Part shown: positions 7,272 to 14,034 of the stretch, in pieces
Layout of the letters: each line of letters begins with the position of its first letter
How positions within the stretch are numbered: position 1 is the stretch's first letter
Assembly (NCBI GenBank): GCA_024280735.1
Contig: JAJRPO010000015.1
Coordinates: forward strand, 1-40,877
Source of the DNA: Alphaproteobacteria bacterium
GTDB lineage: Bacteria > Pseudomonadota > Alphaproteobacteria > Rhodobacterales > Rhodobacteraceae
Length of the DNA stretch: 40,877 bases
Reading direction: 5' to 3'
Made by a program: the position numbers and the translations under genes
The notes under the pieces: generated by a model
Told to the model about the DNA's origin: nothing
Databases searched by the model: none
The model's input: only the letters and a program-made list of their open reading frames with translations

Positions 7272-7345
7272 TGGAGCGGGTAGCGGGAATCGAACCCGCG
7301 CCTTAAGCTTGGAAGGCTCTTATGATACCATTTCACCATACCCGC
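7272..7345 (-). tRNA. tRNA-Gly (anticodon TCC), CCA encoded
   Basis: On the minus strand the 7-bp acceptor stem GCGGGTA pairs with TACCCGC, followed by discriminator T and an encoded CCA (7272-7274). The anticodon loop CTTCCAA carries TCC at positions 34-36. The T-arm GCGGGTTCGATTCCCGC is perfect. The length is 74 nt with CCA and there is no intron. It lies between the ABC exporter gene and an AT-rich region with a SieB-like gene on its 5' side. Confidence 0.95.
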
Positions 7346-7356
7346 TCTGTAAGGGC

Positions 7357-7385
7357 GTCCTAATTTATCCAATGGACAGGGTCAA
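7357..7385 (-). promoter_or_regulatory. Candidate promoter of tRNA-Gly
   Basis: On the minus strand TTGACC (7385-7380) is followed, 16 bases on, by TTAGGA (7363-7358), about 13 bases before the tRNA 5' end. The -35 is close to consensus and the -10 is weak. Position relative to the tRNA is the main support. Confidence 0.4.
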
Positions 7386-7533
7386 GCGATTGCGGAGGGT
7401 GTGGAGGGTTTTGTGGTTTAGTATCGGTGTTAGGGGTAGATGGCGGGGGAATTTTAGAGCGGAGTTATTAAAAATTCTACACATTGAGTGTGCTTTGTTA
7501 GCCCAACACAAAATTCTATCTCTAATTCTACTA

Positions 7534-8091
7534 TCAACTCGTTGATGCGTGAACAATCTCCCTCACTTCATCTTCAAAACGGACAGAGTTTTTAAAATCG
7601 ACGGGGAACCGATCATAGCCTTGATCTCTGATTCTTTCGTAAAGTGAATCTGGCATATAGTGATGGACTTCGCCCCAATTCTGAGGTCCAGGCATTAGGC
7701 CTAAGCACCCTTTTTGGCGCAATGAAATCATAATAGGATTTGCATAGTCGGCCTTGATAGTCTTCATACCAGTTTGCGTCATGGCCCATAAGACACACAA
7801 TTCATTCAAGTTTAGTGAAAAAAATGTTTTATCAAGCCACTTACGTCTAGCATTTGCTTGAAATGGCATCTTCAATATTTTCAATAATATGACACCCAAT
7901 TCTAAAACAAGAATCGAAGCCGCAAACAAGAAAACCATCAAAATATGTGTTTGATACTCATCGGTGAATTGCGGTGTTCGCAAGCCAATTTTTTCAAGTG
8001 GCGCGAACAGTAACGCACCGGAAAAGAAAATCAAAACCAAAGCTGTTTTGGGCGACTTAACTACGTGAAGAATTTGAATGACAGTTTCCAT
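7534..8091 (-). CDS. SieB-like superinfection-exclusion membrane protein
   Basis: This 185-residue protein has two N-terminal membrane segments (about residues 17-33, LVLIFFSGALLFAPLEKIGL, and 47-70), then a cytoplasmic domain. That domain reads FFSLNLNELCVLWAMTQTG ... NPIMISLRQKGCL. The order (two helices, a conserved LFxPxxxxxxLGL-type phrase, then a 'sLsxxEkaiL ... dpvvxgLexkgil' pattern) is that of the SieB family, named for the lambdoid phage exclusion protein. SieB-type proteins block development of infecting phage. The DNA is visibly richer in A+T than its neighbours, which suggests recent acquisition. No other phage genes are nearby. The family call rests on pattern memory and could be wrong in detail; a generic membrane protein is the alternative. 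Confidence 0.65.
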   Translation of the reverse strand: METVIQILHVVKSPKTALVLIFFSGALLFAPLEKIGLRTPQFTDEYQTHILMVFLFAASILVLELGVILLKILKMPFQANARRKWLDKTFFSLNLNELCVLWAMTQTGMKTIKADYANPIMISLRQKGCLGLMPGPQNWGEVHHYMPDSLYERIRDQGYDRFPVDFKNSVRFEDEVREIVHASTS

Positions 8092-8225
8092 TTTCTCTAA
8101 TTTCCCATCATAATTTTGGCAATATATAAGTAGCTTTTTTAGGCCATCCCTTTTCGCTCACATGCAATTACCTCGTCTATTTGGGATTCACTTTTCATTT
8201 TATCAACTACTTTGTCTACTTGGAA

Positions 8226-8249
8226 GCGCAACACACCAATATGTTGCGC
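8226..8249. repeat. Small inverted repeat
   Basis: GCGCAACA (8226-8233) and TGTTGCGC (8242-8249) form a perfect 8-bp palindrome with an eight-base centre in the gap between the SieB-like gene and the alanine-rich gene. It lies just beyond the terminator at 8261-8285. It could be an operator or part of a bidirectional termination region; nothing decides this. Confidence 0.35.
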
Positions 8250-8260
8250 CTAACTACCAC

Positions 8261-8285
8261 AAAAAAGGGCCGCAACGCGCGGCCC
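8261..8285 (-). terminator. Rho-independent terminator after the alanine-rich gene
   Basis: GGGCCGC (8267-8273) and GCGGCCC (8279-8285) form a perfect 7-bp GC stem with a five-base loop. On the minus strand the stem is followed by six T residues (8266-8261). It lies 36 bp past the stop codon at 8321. Confidence 0.85.
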
Positions 8286-8320
8286 CTGTTCAGAGTATTG
8301 GACTGAGCTTTAGGCCAAGC

Positions 8321-8941
8321 CTATTCGGTAATTACTTTCACGGCACCTTCTACAACCGAATTCACTGCATCAGTTGCAGTTTTTGTGGCGGCTTCAGCGG
8401 CGGCCTCGGTTGCAGCTTTCGTGGCGGCTTCAGCGGCGGCCTCGGTTGCAGCTTTCGTGGCGGCTTCAGCAGCGGCTTCGGTTGCAGCTTTCGTAGCGGC
8501 TTCAGCAGCAGCCTCGGTTGCAGCTTTTGTGGCAGCTTCAGTTGCAGCTTTTGTGGCTGTTTCCGTAACCGCTTGCGTCACAGCTTCCTTGACCGCGTCC
8601 GACTGACCCGTTGCCTTTTTCAGCAAATCGGCCACCGCGTCGGTGGCTTTTTCTTTGACTTCTTCGACTTTTCCCTCAACGGCATCGGTCACGGTCTCTT
8701 TGACCTCTTCGACCTTTTCTTCAACCATTTCTTTGACTTCATCGACTTTGGTTTCTGCGGCTTCTTTTACTTTTTCAACAGCTTCTTCAACCTTGGTCTC
8801 CGTTTCGGTTGTTTCCTCGACTTTTTCCACAACAGCAGCTTTTTCCAGTTCCATCGCCATTTCTGCGTCTTGTTGGTTCACATACCAATACGCGCCTGCA
8901 GCCACGACCACGACGCCAGCAATAATCAATACATTTTTCAT
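8321..8941 (-). CDS. Membrane-anchored Ala/Glu/Lys repeat protein (LEA-like)
   Basis: The 206-residue product starts MKNVLIIAGVVVVAAGAYWY, a single N-terminal membrane helix. Acidic-basic helical sequence follows (VEKVEETTETETKVEEAVEK), then VEEVKE-type heptads. Last is a 12-residue tandem repeat of the form KAATEAAAEAAT, present about 4.5 times. This composition is that of LEA-like or apolipoprotein-like amphipathic helices and should form a long rod or surface-binding helix. The start at 8941 was chosen over 8980 because the membrane helix begins there. A strong terminator follows. The neighbouring gene at 9127-10482 has the same architecture in a different sequence. I cannot assign a function; stress protection or envelope spacing would be guesses. 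Confidence 0.75.
   Translation of the reverse strand: MKNVLIIAGVVVVAAGAYWYVNQQDAEMAMELEKAAVVEKVEETTETETKVEEAVEKVKEAAETKVDEVKEMVEEKVEEVKETVTDAVEGKVEEVKEKATDAVADLLKKATGQSDAVKEAVTQAVTETATKAATEAATKAATEAAAEAATKAATEAAAEAATKAATEAAAEAATKAATEAAAEAATKTATDAVNSVVEGAVKVITE
8385..8552. repeat. 36-bp tandem repeat inside the alanine-rich gene
   Basis: Four consecutive 36-bp units start at 8385, 8421, 8457 and 8493. The first two are identical and the others differ at a few positions. A shortened 24-bp unit begins at 8529. Each unit encodes 12 residues in frame, so copy-number change would lengthen or shorten the protein by exact helical modules. The near-identity indicates recent duplication. Confidence 0.92.
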
Positions 8942-9083
8942 GCCTGAATTCCCTATATATGTGGCTTGCAGCCAAGCCATTCATGACAGATGGCACATGC
9001 CTACCCTTGGCGCAGCTTTCAACCCCTGAATGGCAGAATATCATCCGACAGCGTTATTTTGCCAAAACGAGGGGGGAAACGAC

Positions 9084-9110
9084 AAAAGACCGCCGAGGGG
9101 GCGGTCTTTT
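9084..9110 (-). terminator. Strong terminator, possibly bidirectional
   Basis: AAAAGACCGCC (9084-9094) and GGCGGTCTTTT (9100-9110) form a perfect 11-bp inverted repeat with a five-base loop and T-runs on either strand. It sits 16 bp past the stop of the alanine-rich gene at 9127 and insulates the two low-complexity genes from each other. Confidence 0.88.
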
Positions 9111-9126
9111 TCCGAGGCTAGATGTT

Positions 9127-10482
9127 TTACTTGAATGCAGCCAATGCTTTGCCAGCTTTGGCAAAATTTGCCGCTGCGGCATCTGCCTTGGATTTGGCAG
9201 CACTAGCCGCTCCGGCGGCGGCTGTTGCCATTTGCGCGGCTTTGCTTTGCGCCGATTTGGCAGCTGTGAGCGCCTCCTCGGCGGCTGCAACCCCGGCTGA
9301 TGCGGCGCTGACTGCGGCGCGGGCCATATCCGCTTTGCCGGCTTTTTCTTGCGCGGCGGCCTCGGCTTGGGCCAAAGCGTTGGAGGCATCACCGGCATTG
9401 TTTTGGGCCGCAGAAATTACCAAATTGGCATTTGCCAGACCCATTTTAGCGGCTTCGGCCATTTCGACAGCCTTGGCTGCGTTTGCCTTGGCTTGCGCCA
9501 GTGCGCCTTTGGCTGCGTCCACTGTTTGGGTGAAATGATCCAACTGGCCCGCCGCAGAGGCAACATCACCTGCGGCCATTTCCATGGCCTTGGCATCCGC
9601 TTCCGCCTGTGCGCTTGCGGCGGCGACCGTATCACCGGCGGCGGCGGCGGATTTAGCCGAGGTTTCGGCGATTGCTTGCAAGGCCATAACCGCTTTGCCA
9701 GCCTTTTCCACATTGGCTTTGGCACTGCTCAGGGCGGTTGCAGCGGCGGCCTCTGTGGCCTCATCGGCACCCTCTGCCGGTTGGGCAGCCAGGACATTTG
9801 CCACTTCACCGTCCAGATTTTCCAATGCGGCGGTTGCCTGGGCAACATTCTCACCGGCAGTCATCGCGATTTCTTTGGCGTCGCCTGCGGTGGCCATGGC
9901 GTTAGCAGCCATTTGTTTGGATTTTTCTGCGGCTGCGGCGGCCAGATCCAGTTTCCCTTGGGCCATTTCAACCCGCGCCGCCAAATCAGCCTGCATTTGC
10001 GTGGCGGAATCCAGCGCGCCCCGACTGTCCATCTGCGCCTTAGCCACCATTTCGGCCTCTGCAGAGGCTTTGCTCAGGGCGGCCTTTTCCTTGTCGGTAT
10101 TTAATCCGGCAACAGCTGCCTGTGCGTCTGTGTTGGCAGCCCCCGCTTTCATCGCCGCATCGCTGGCCATTCCCAGTTCACCCGCAGCGGCATCCGCGGC
10201 GGCCTCGGCGGTGGTAACATTTTCCTGTGCTGTGCTTAGGGCAGACATGCTGTCAGCTACAGCAGCTTCAGCGTCAGCCAACAGGGCTTGCGCCTCAGCG
10301 GCTTCTGCCTCGGCCCCGACCAAGGCCACAGCCTCGGTTTGTACGGCAACCTGTGCCGTGTCAGCGGCATTTTGCGCCGCAGCCATCATTTTGCTGCGTT
10401 CTTGCGCCCTTTGATCGAGCACGCCCCACACCACCAGAACCGCCACCAGGGCCAGCGCGAATATACCAACTGTCTTTTTCAT
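9127..10482 (-). CDS. Membrane-anchored, alanine-rich long helical protein
   Basis: The 451-residue product begins MKKTVGIFALALVAVLVVWG, a membrane anchor or uncleaved signal. About 420 residues follow, dominated by Ala with spaced Glu, Lys, Asp and Gln and no Cys, Pro or aromatic clusters (for example QLDHFTQTVDAAKGALAQAK). It should form a very long helix or coiled coil in the periplasm, anchored at the inner membrane. ATG codons at 10485 and 10482 are adjacent; 10482 gives the better distance from GAGGG. The ATG at 10551 is rejected because it places charged residues before the hydrophobic segment. Colicin/TolA-like central helices and Lpp-like spacers are the nearest architectural analogues, but no diagnostic domain is present. 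Function unknown. Confidence 0.75.
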   Translation of the reverse strand: MKKTVGIFALALVAVLVVWGVLDQRAQERSKMMAAAQNAADTAQVAVQTEAVALVGAEAEAAEAQALLADAEAAVADSMSALSTAQENVTTAEAAADAAAGELGMASDAAMKAGAANTDAQAAVAGLNTDKEKAALSKASAEAEMVAKAQMDSRGALDSATQMQADLAARVEMAQGKLDLAAAAAEKSKQMAANAMATAGDAKEIAMTAGENVAQATAALENLDGEVANVLAAQPAEGADEATEAAAATALSSAKANVEKAGKAVMALQAIAETSAKSAAAAGDTVAAASAQAEADAKAMEMAAGDVASAAGQLDHFTQTVDAAKGALAQAKANAAKAVEMAEAAKMGLANANLVISAAQNNAGDASNALAQAEAAAQEKAGKADMARAAVSAASAGVAAAEEALTAAKSAQSKAAQMATAAAGAASAAKSKADAAAANFAKAGKALAAFK

Positions 10483-10761
10483 CATTCCCTCATTGAAAAA
10501 CTGCCGGGTGTTCAGGAATTCCCCCAAAACCCTGGTTCGATTTTTGGCCAAATGGCAGGGTCATGCAAGCCCCAATTCGCCAGTTTCCCCCAAGCGATCG
10601 GTTTGTTTACCCGAAAATCGACGGAATCGTTGTTTATTTCACCTGAATCACCCGCCAGCTATTGACGCGCGCCCATTCCCTTTGCACACAGGTCCTGCTT
10701 GATCCGGCACCGCGTCGGATTACCTAGCATTGGACCAATAGTCACAAAGGACTTGAGAGCA

Positions 10762-11313
10762 ATAGCCCGTAGACCACATCACGCGCCACCACAGCGCGAC
10801 ACAGGACCGCGCACGAACGAGCGCATCACCTCAACCGAAATTCGCCTGATCGGCGCCGACGGCGACAATGTCGGCGTTGTCACACCCGCACGCGGCATGG
10901 AACTTGCCGCTGCCGCAGGCCTTGACCTTGTCGAAATCTCACCCAATGCCAGACCGCCGGTCTGCAAGGTGATGGATTATGGCAAGTTCAAATACGAAAC
11001 GCAAAAGCGCGAATCCGAAGCTCGCAAAAAGCAAAAAATCATCGAGGTGAAGGAAGTCAAATTTCGCCCCAACACTGATACGCATGACTTTGAGGTCAAA
11101 ATGCGCAACGTGATGAAATTTTTGGGCAACGGCGACAAGGTCAAGGTGACTTTGCGTTTCCGTGGCCGTGAAATGGCACACCAAAACCTCGGCTCGCAAC
11201 TGCTGCACCGCGTGGCGGCGGCTGTTGGCGATGAGGGCAAAGTCGAGAGCATGCCAAGGATGGAAGGCCGTCAGATGATTATGATGGTCGGTCCAACCGC
11301 CAAGAAGGCGTGA
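10762..11313 (+). CDS. infC: Translation initiation factor IF-3 (probable AUA start)
   Basis: IF3 binds the 30S subunit, prevents premature joining of 50S, and proofreads start-codon and initiator-tRNA choice. The N domain ([18 protein letters not shown]), the linker ([20 protein letters not shown]) and the C domain ([19 protein letters not shown] ... [13 protein letters not shown] ... RQMIMMVGP) are complete. Family members in this group start (M)[16 protein letters not shown]. The codon before ARRPHH is ATA (10762-10764), with no ATG or GTG nearby. AAGGA (10747-10751) is ten bases upstream and GAGAG is closer. Starting there gives 183 residues, the normal length. A TTG at 10753 is in frame but too close to the AAGGA. 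The ATG at 10699 would add an atypical 21-residue extension. E. coli infC uses AUU for autoregulation, and the same logic may apply here. Confidence 0.93.
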   Translation: MARRPHHAPPQRDTGPRTNERITSTEIRLIGADGDNVGVVTPARGMELAAAAGLDLVEISPNARPPVCKVMDYGKFKYETQKRESEARKKQKIIEVKEVKFRPNTDTHDFEVKMRNVMKFLGNGDKVKVTLRFRGREMAHQNLGSQLLHRVAAAVGDEGKVESMPRMEGRQMIMMVGPTAKKA

Positions 11314-11975
11314 CCCAAGCGCCGACCACTGGCCATTCCGAAAATTTTCGGGGTGGATTGGCAGATGGTCGGCTGACCAACAAAACATTCGAACGCAATT
11401 CTAAGCCCGTCATTGACGGGCTTATGTCTTTTCTGACGGGCATTTCCGGCAATGCGCTGGAAATTGGCTCTGGTACCGGCCAGCATGTCTGTGCATTTTC
11501 GGCAGCCCTGCCCGATTTGATCTGGGCGCCGTCAGAACCGGACGCAATTCACCGTACCAGCATTGACGCCTGGCGTTTGCATTTGGACGCGGCAGCCCTG
11601 CCAGCCATCGAAATTGATGCCAGCGCCGATTGGGCTTGCGAACAAGAATTGCAAAACTATTTACCTCTGGCACTGGTCCTGTCGATGAACGTCATCCACA
11701 TCGCCCCCTTTGCCGTGGCGCAGGGCATCATTGCCGGCGCTGGCAAGGCATTGCTGCGCGGCGGATTTCTGGCATTTTATGGCCCGTTTGCGGAAAATGG
11801 CAAACACACGGGCGATGGCAACCGGATTTTCGATCAAAGACTGCGCGCAGATAACCCGGATTGGGGGCTGCGTGATGTGGTGGAACTTACTTCAATGGCA
11901 CAGGCTGCGGGATTGAGGTTTGATCGGCTGCTGGAAATGCCCGCCAACAATCGACTGCTGGTATTTCAAAAATAG
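11310..11975 (+). CDS. DUF938 family class I SAM-dependent methyltransferase
   Basis: The 221-residue protein contains a class I methyltransferase motif I ([11 protein letters not shown], residues 49-59) and the DUF938 phrases [10 protein letters not shown] (near 130) and [36 protein letters not shown] and the [11 protein letters not shown] ending are also family typical. The substrate of DUF938 proteins is not established. The start is GTG at 11310, whose last two bases overlap the infC stop (GTGA), implying translational coupling to IF3. The first residues are variable, so the start could lie a little downstream. Coupling of a methyltransferase to infC may be only local; no direct link to translation is evident. 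Confidence 0.85.
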   Translation: MTQAPTTGHSENFRGGLADGRLTNKTFERNSKPVIDGLMSFLTGISGNALEIGSGTGQHVCAFSAALPDLIWAPSEPDAIHRTSIDAWRLHLDAAALPAIEIDASADWACEQELQNYLPLALVLSMNVIHIAPFAVAQGIIAGAGKALLRGGFLAFYGPFAENGKHTGDGNRIFDQRLRADNPDWGLRDVVELTSMAQAAGLRFDRLLEMPANNRLLVFQK

Positions 11976-11995
11976 CCGTTTTTTCAGCAGCAACT

Positions 11996-12022
11996 TGACA
12001 TAATGCGAACGAATTTATGTTT
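11996..12022 (+). promoter_or_regulatory. Candidate promoter for the exported SGNH hydrolase
   Basis: A perfect TTGACA (11996-12001) is followed by TATGTT (12017-12022) in an A+T-rich gap after the DUF938 gene and about 80 bp before the next start. The 15-bp spacing is short, so the -10 assignment is tentative. Confidence 0.35.
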
Positions 12023-12099
12023 CACAAATAGCACAAGATTAAGGTAATCTGTCTAAGTTGGCCCGAAGCCAGCGCAACATAAGCTAGAGAGTGTGTGCT

Positions 12100-12777
12100 A
12101 TGTCGTTTCCAATCCGTGTCTTAACAGCTGCTATTTCGTTGCTGGGTATCTTGGCGGGACCGGCCACCGCTGGGGGAACCCAAAAAATCCTCACCATGGG
12201 CGATTCGCTGATGGCCTCGCACGGGATTTCGCAGCGCGCGATTCCGGATGCGATTGAAAATGCCCTGGATGTTAAGGTCGAGGACCACTCCTTTATGGGC
12301 GCGCGGATTTTGTACAAACTGCCAATCACCGGCCGCTTAGGGCTGAGCATCCCGAAACAATATCGCCGTGGCGACTGGGATTGGGTGGTGGTGAATGGCG
12401 GCGGCAATGATCTGTGGATGGGCTGTGGTTGCCTGCGTTGCACCCGCAAAATGAATAAACTGATTGGCGAGAATGGCAAAGGTGGCATCCCAAAACTGAT
12501 TACCAAACTGCGCCGTGGCGGGGCGCGGGTGATTTATCTGGGTTATCTGCGCAGCCCCGGCCTCGGCTCGCCGATCGAGCATTGCAAAGATGAAGGAAAC
12601 GAGCTGGAACGCCGTATCGAGGAGTATGCCCAAAAGGATGACGGGGTATATTTCCTGTCACTTGCCGATCTGGTGCCCTTTGGCGACAGCAGCTATCACG
12701 CGGTGGATATGATCCACCCGTCACTCAAGGCCAGCCGTGAAATCGGCCAGCGTATCGCGCGGATTATTGCAGAGTAG
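12100..12777 (+). CDS. Exported SGNH/GDSL hydrolase with Cys cluster
   Basis: The 225-residue protein has an N-terminal signal peptide (MSFPIRVLTAAISLLGILAG ... ATA). Block I is TMGDSLMAS (Ser36). A block III-like segment reads VVVNGGGNDLW (Asn103), and block V is DMIHPS (Asp203, His206), together a full SGNH catalytic set. A cluster MGCGCLRC (Cys109, Cys111, Cys114), with a further Cys162, follows the Asn block; it may form disulfides or bind metal in the periplasm. The start at 12100 was preferred to an in-frame GTG at 12091 because GAGAG lies at a suitable distance. Esterase, acyl-thioesterase or carbohydrate deacetylase activity is possible. It is preceded by its own candidate promoter and converges with the rhodanese gene, five bases away. 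Confidence 0.82.
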   Translation: MSFPIRVLTAAISLLGILAGPATAGGTQKILTMGDSLMASHGISQRAIPDAIENALDVKVEDHSFMGARILYKLPITGRLGLSIPKQYRRGDWDWVVVNGGGNDLWMGCGCLRCTRKMNKLIGENGKGGIPKLITKLRRGGARVIYLGYLRSPGLGSPIEHCKDEGNELERRIEEYAQKDDGVYFLSLADLVPFGDSSYHAVDMIHPSLKASREIGQRIARIIAE

Positions 12778-12782
12778 TAACC

Positions 12783-13181
12783 TTATCGCTGCGATTTCTT
12801 TTCCTCGATCACACCGCCTTGTTTTTTCCAGGCGGAAAAGCCGCCCTCAAGGTGGGCAACATTTGTCATGCCCATATCCTGCATCGCCTTGGTCGCAAGG
12901 GCAGAACGCCATGCGGAGGCGCAATAGAATACAAAGGTCTTATCGGCTTGGGCAAACACCTCGCGGTGATAAGGGCTGTCTGGATCAACCCAAAATTCCA
13001 ACATACCGCGCGGCGCATGTATGGCCCCGGGAATCTGGCCCTCGCGGGTCACTTCGCGGATGTCGCGAATATCGACCATCACGATAGAAGCATCAGGATG
13101 CGCCGCCAGCGCGGGGGCAGTCGGGACCGTTACGATTTCGGCGTTGGCCGCGGCCACCAGTTGTTTGGCATTTTTAATCAT
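12783..13181 (-). CDS. Rhodanese-domain sulfurtransferase
   Basis: The 132-residue single-domain protein shows the rhodanese elements in order: IVMVDIRDIREVTREGQIPG (residues 33-52), then HAPRGMLEFWVD, then the active-site loop FYCASAWRSALA with Cys87, and HLEGGFSAWKKQGG. It would transfer sulfane sulfur through a Cys persulfide in the cytoplasm. The start at 13181 (MIKNAKQ) follows AGGGA; the TTG before it is not needed. It is the last gene of the leftward tat-DUF815 run, ten bases after DUF815, so it is probably cotranscribed. The physiological partner is unknown. Confidence 0.9.
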   Translation of the reverse strand: MIKNAKQLVAAANAEIVTVPTAPALAAHPDASIVMVDIRDIREVTREGQIPGAIHAPRGMLEFWVDPDSPYHREVFAQADKTFVFYCASAWRSALATKAMQDMGMTNVAHLEGGFSAWKKQGGVIEEKKSQR

Positions 13182-13191
13182 CAATATTTCC

Positions 13192-14034
13192 CTAAGTCAG
13201 TTGCATCCCGCGCCGCCCTGCCAGATCAACCACATATTGCCACGCCACGCGGCCAGAGCGGTTGCCGCGGGTTTGTTGCCACTCGATTGCCTCACCGCGG
13301 ATTTCGTCGTCGCTGATTTCGATGTTGTAAGCATCGCAATAGCCACGGATCATTTGCAAATAGGCGTCTTGATCGCAGGGATGAAAACCGAGCCAGAGGC
13401 CGAAACGATCGGACAGGGAAACCTTTTCCTCCACCGCCTCGGACGGATTGATCGCCGTGCCACGTTCATTTTCGATCATGTCGCGGGGCATCAGGTGGCG
13501 ACGATTGGAGGTCGCGTAGAAGGCGACGTTTTCGGGGCGGCCTTCGATGCCACCGTCAAGCACAGCCTTGAGCGATTTATAGTGGCTGTCGTCATGGCCA
13601 AAGCTAAGGTCGTCACAAAACAGCAAAAAGCGGTGATTCTGGGCGCGTAGAATGTTCAGCAAACGGCCAATGCTAGGCAGGTCTTCGCGCTGTACCTCTA
13701 CCAATTTCAACCCGCCTATCTGGCGATTGGCCTCGGCGTGGGCGGATTTCACCAAGGATGATTTCCCCATGCCCCGCGCTCCCCAGAGCAGCACATTATT
13801 GGCCGGCAGGCCACGGGCGAATTGCAGGGTATTGGCCAGCAGAATATCGCGCGGGCGGTCGATGGCAACCAGCAGGTTAATGTCGATCCGGTTAACGTTT
13901 TGCACAGGGTCGAGGCGGTCTGGCCCCACATGCCACACAAAAGCATCCGCGACATTGAGGTCGGGAATGGTAAAAGGCTTTGGGCTGATCCGCTCCAAAG
14001 CCTCTGCAATACGGGTTAACGCATCGTTATCCAT
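13192..14034 (-). CDS. DUF815 family AAA+-type ATPase
   Basis: The 280-residue protein has Walker A GARGMGKSS at residues 85-93, a Walker B-type FLLFCDDLSF near 134-143 and a sensor/arginine region (ATSNRRHLMPRDM). It ends in a C-terminal part with EAVEEKVSLSDRFGLWLGF, which is diagnostic of DUF815. These are cytoplasmic ATPases of unresolved role. The start codon overlaps the tatC stop by one base (TAATG), so it is translated with tatC. A job linked to Tat export is suggested only by position; DUF815 genes also occur elsewhere. The family call is secure, the function is not. Confidence 0.88.
   Translation of the reverse strand: MDNDALTRIAEALERISPKPFTIPDLNVADAFVWHVGPDRLDPVQNVNRIDINLLVAIDRPRDILLANTLQFARGLPANNVLLWGARGMGKSSLVKSAHAEANRQIGGLKLVEVQREDLPSIGRLLNILRAQNHRFLLFCDDLSFGHDDSHYKSLKAVLDGGIEGRPENVAFYATSNRRHLMPRDMIENERGTAINPSEAVEEKVSLSDRFGLWLGFHPCDQDAYLQMIRGYCDAYNIEISDDEIRGEAIEWQQTRGNRSGRVAWQYVVDLAGRRGMQLT

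Noticed and set aside
7272-8091. tRNA-Gly as the attachment site of an island carrying the SieB-like gene
   Set aside because: The SieB-like gene lies on the tRNA 5' side, whereas integrases usually use the 3' end; no integrase gene or repeated tRNA 3' segment was seen.
8385-8606. Plus-strand Ala/Val/Ser repeat frame, and the 36-bp repeats read as a CRISPR-like array
   Set aside because: The units are contiguous with no spacers and lie in frame inside a minus-strand gene; the plus-strand frame is the shadow of the coding repeat.
9122-10414. Long alanine/serine-rich frames on the plus strand across the second alanine-rich gene
   Set aside because: They are opposite-strand shadows of GC-rich alanine codons; the minus-strand frame has the start signal, signal/anchor and terminator.
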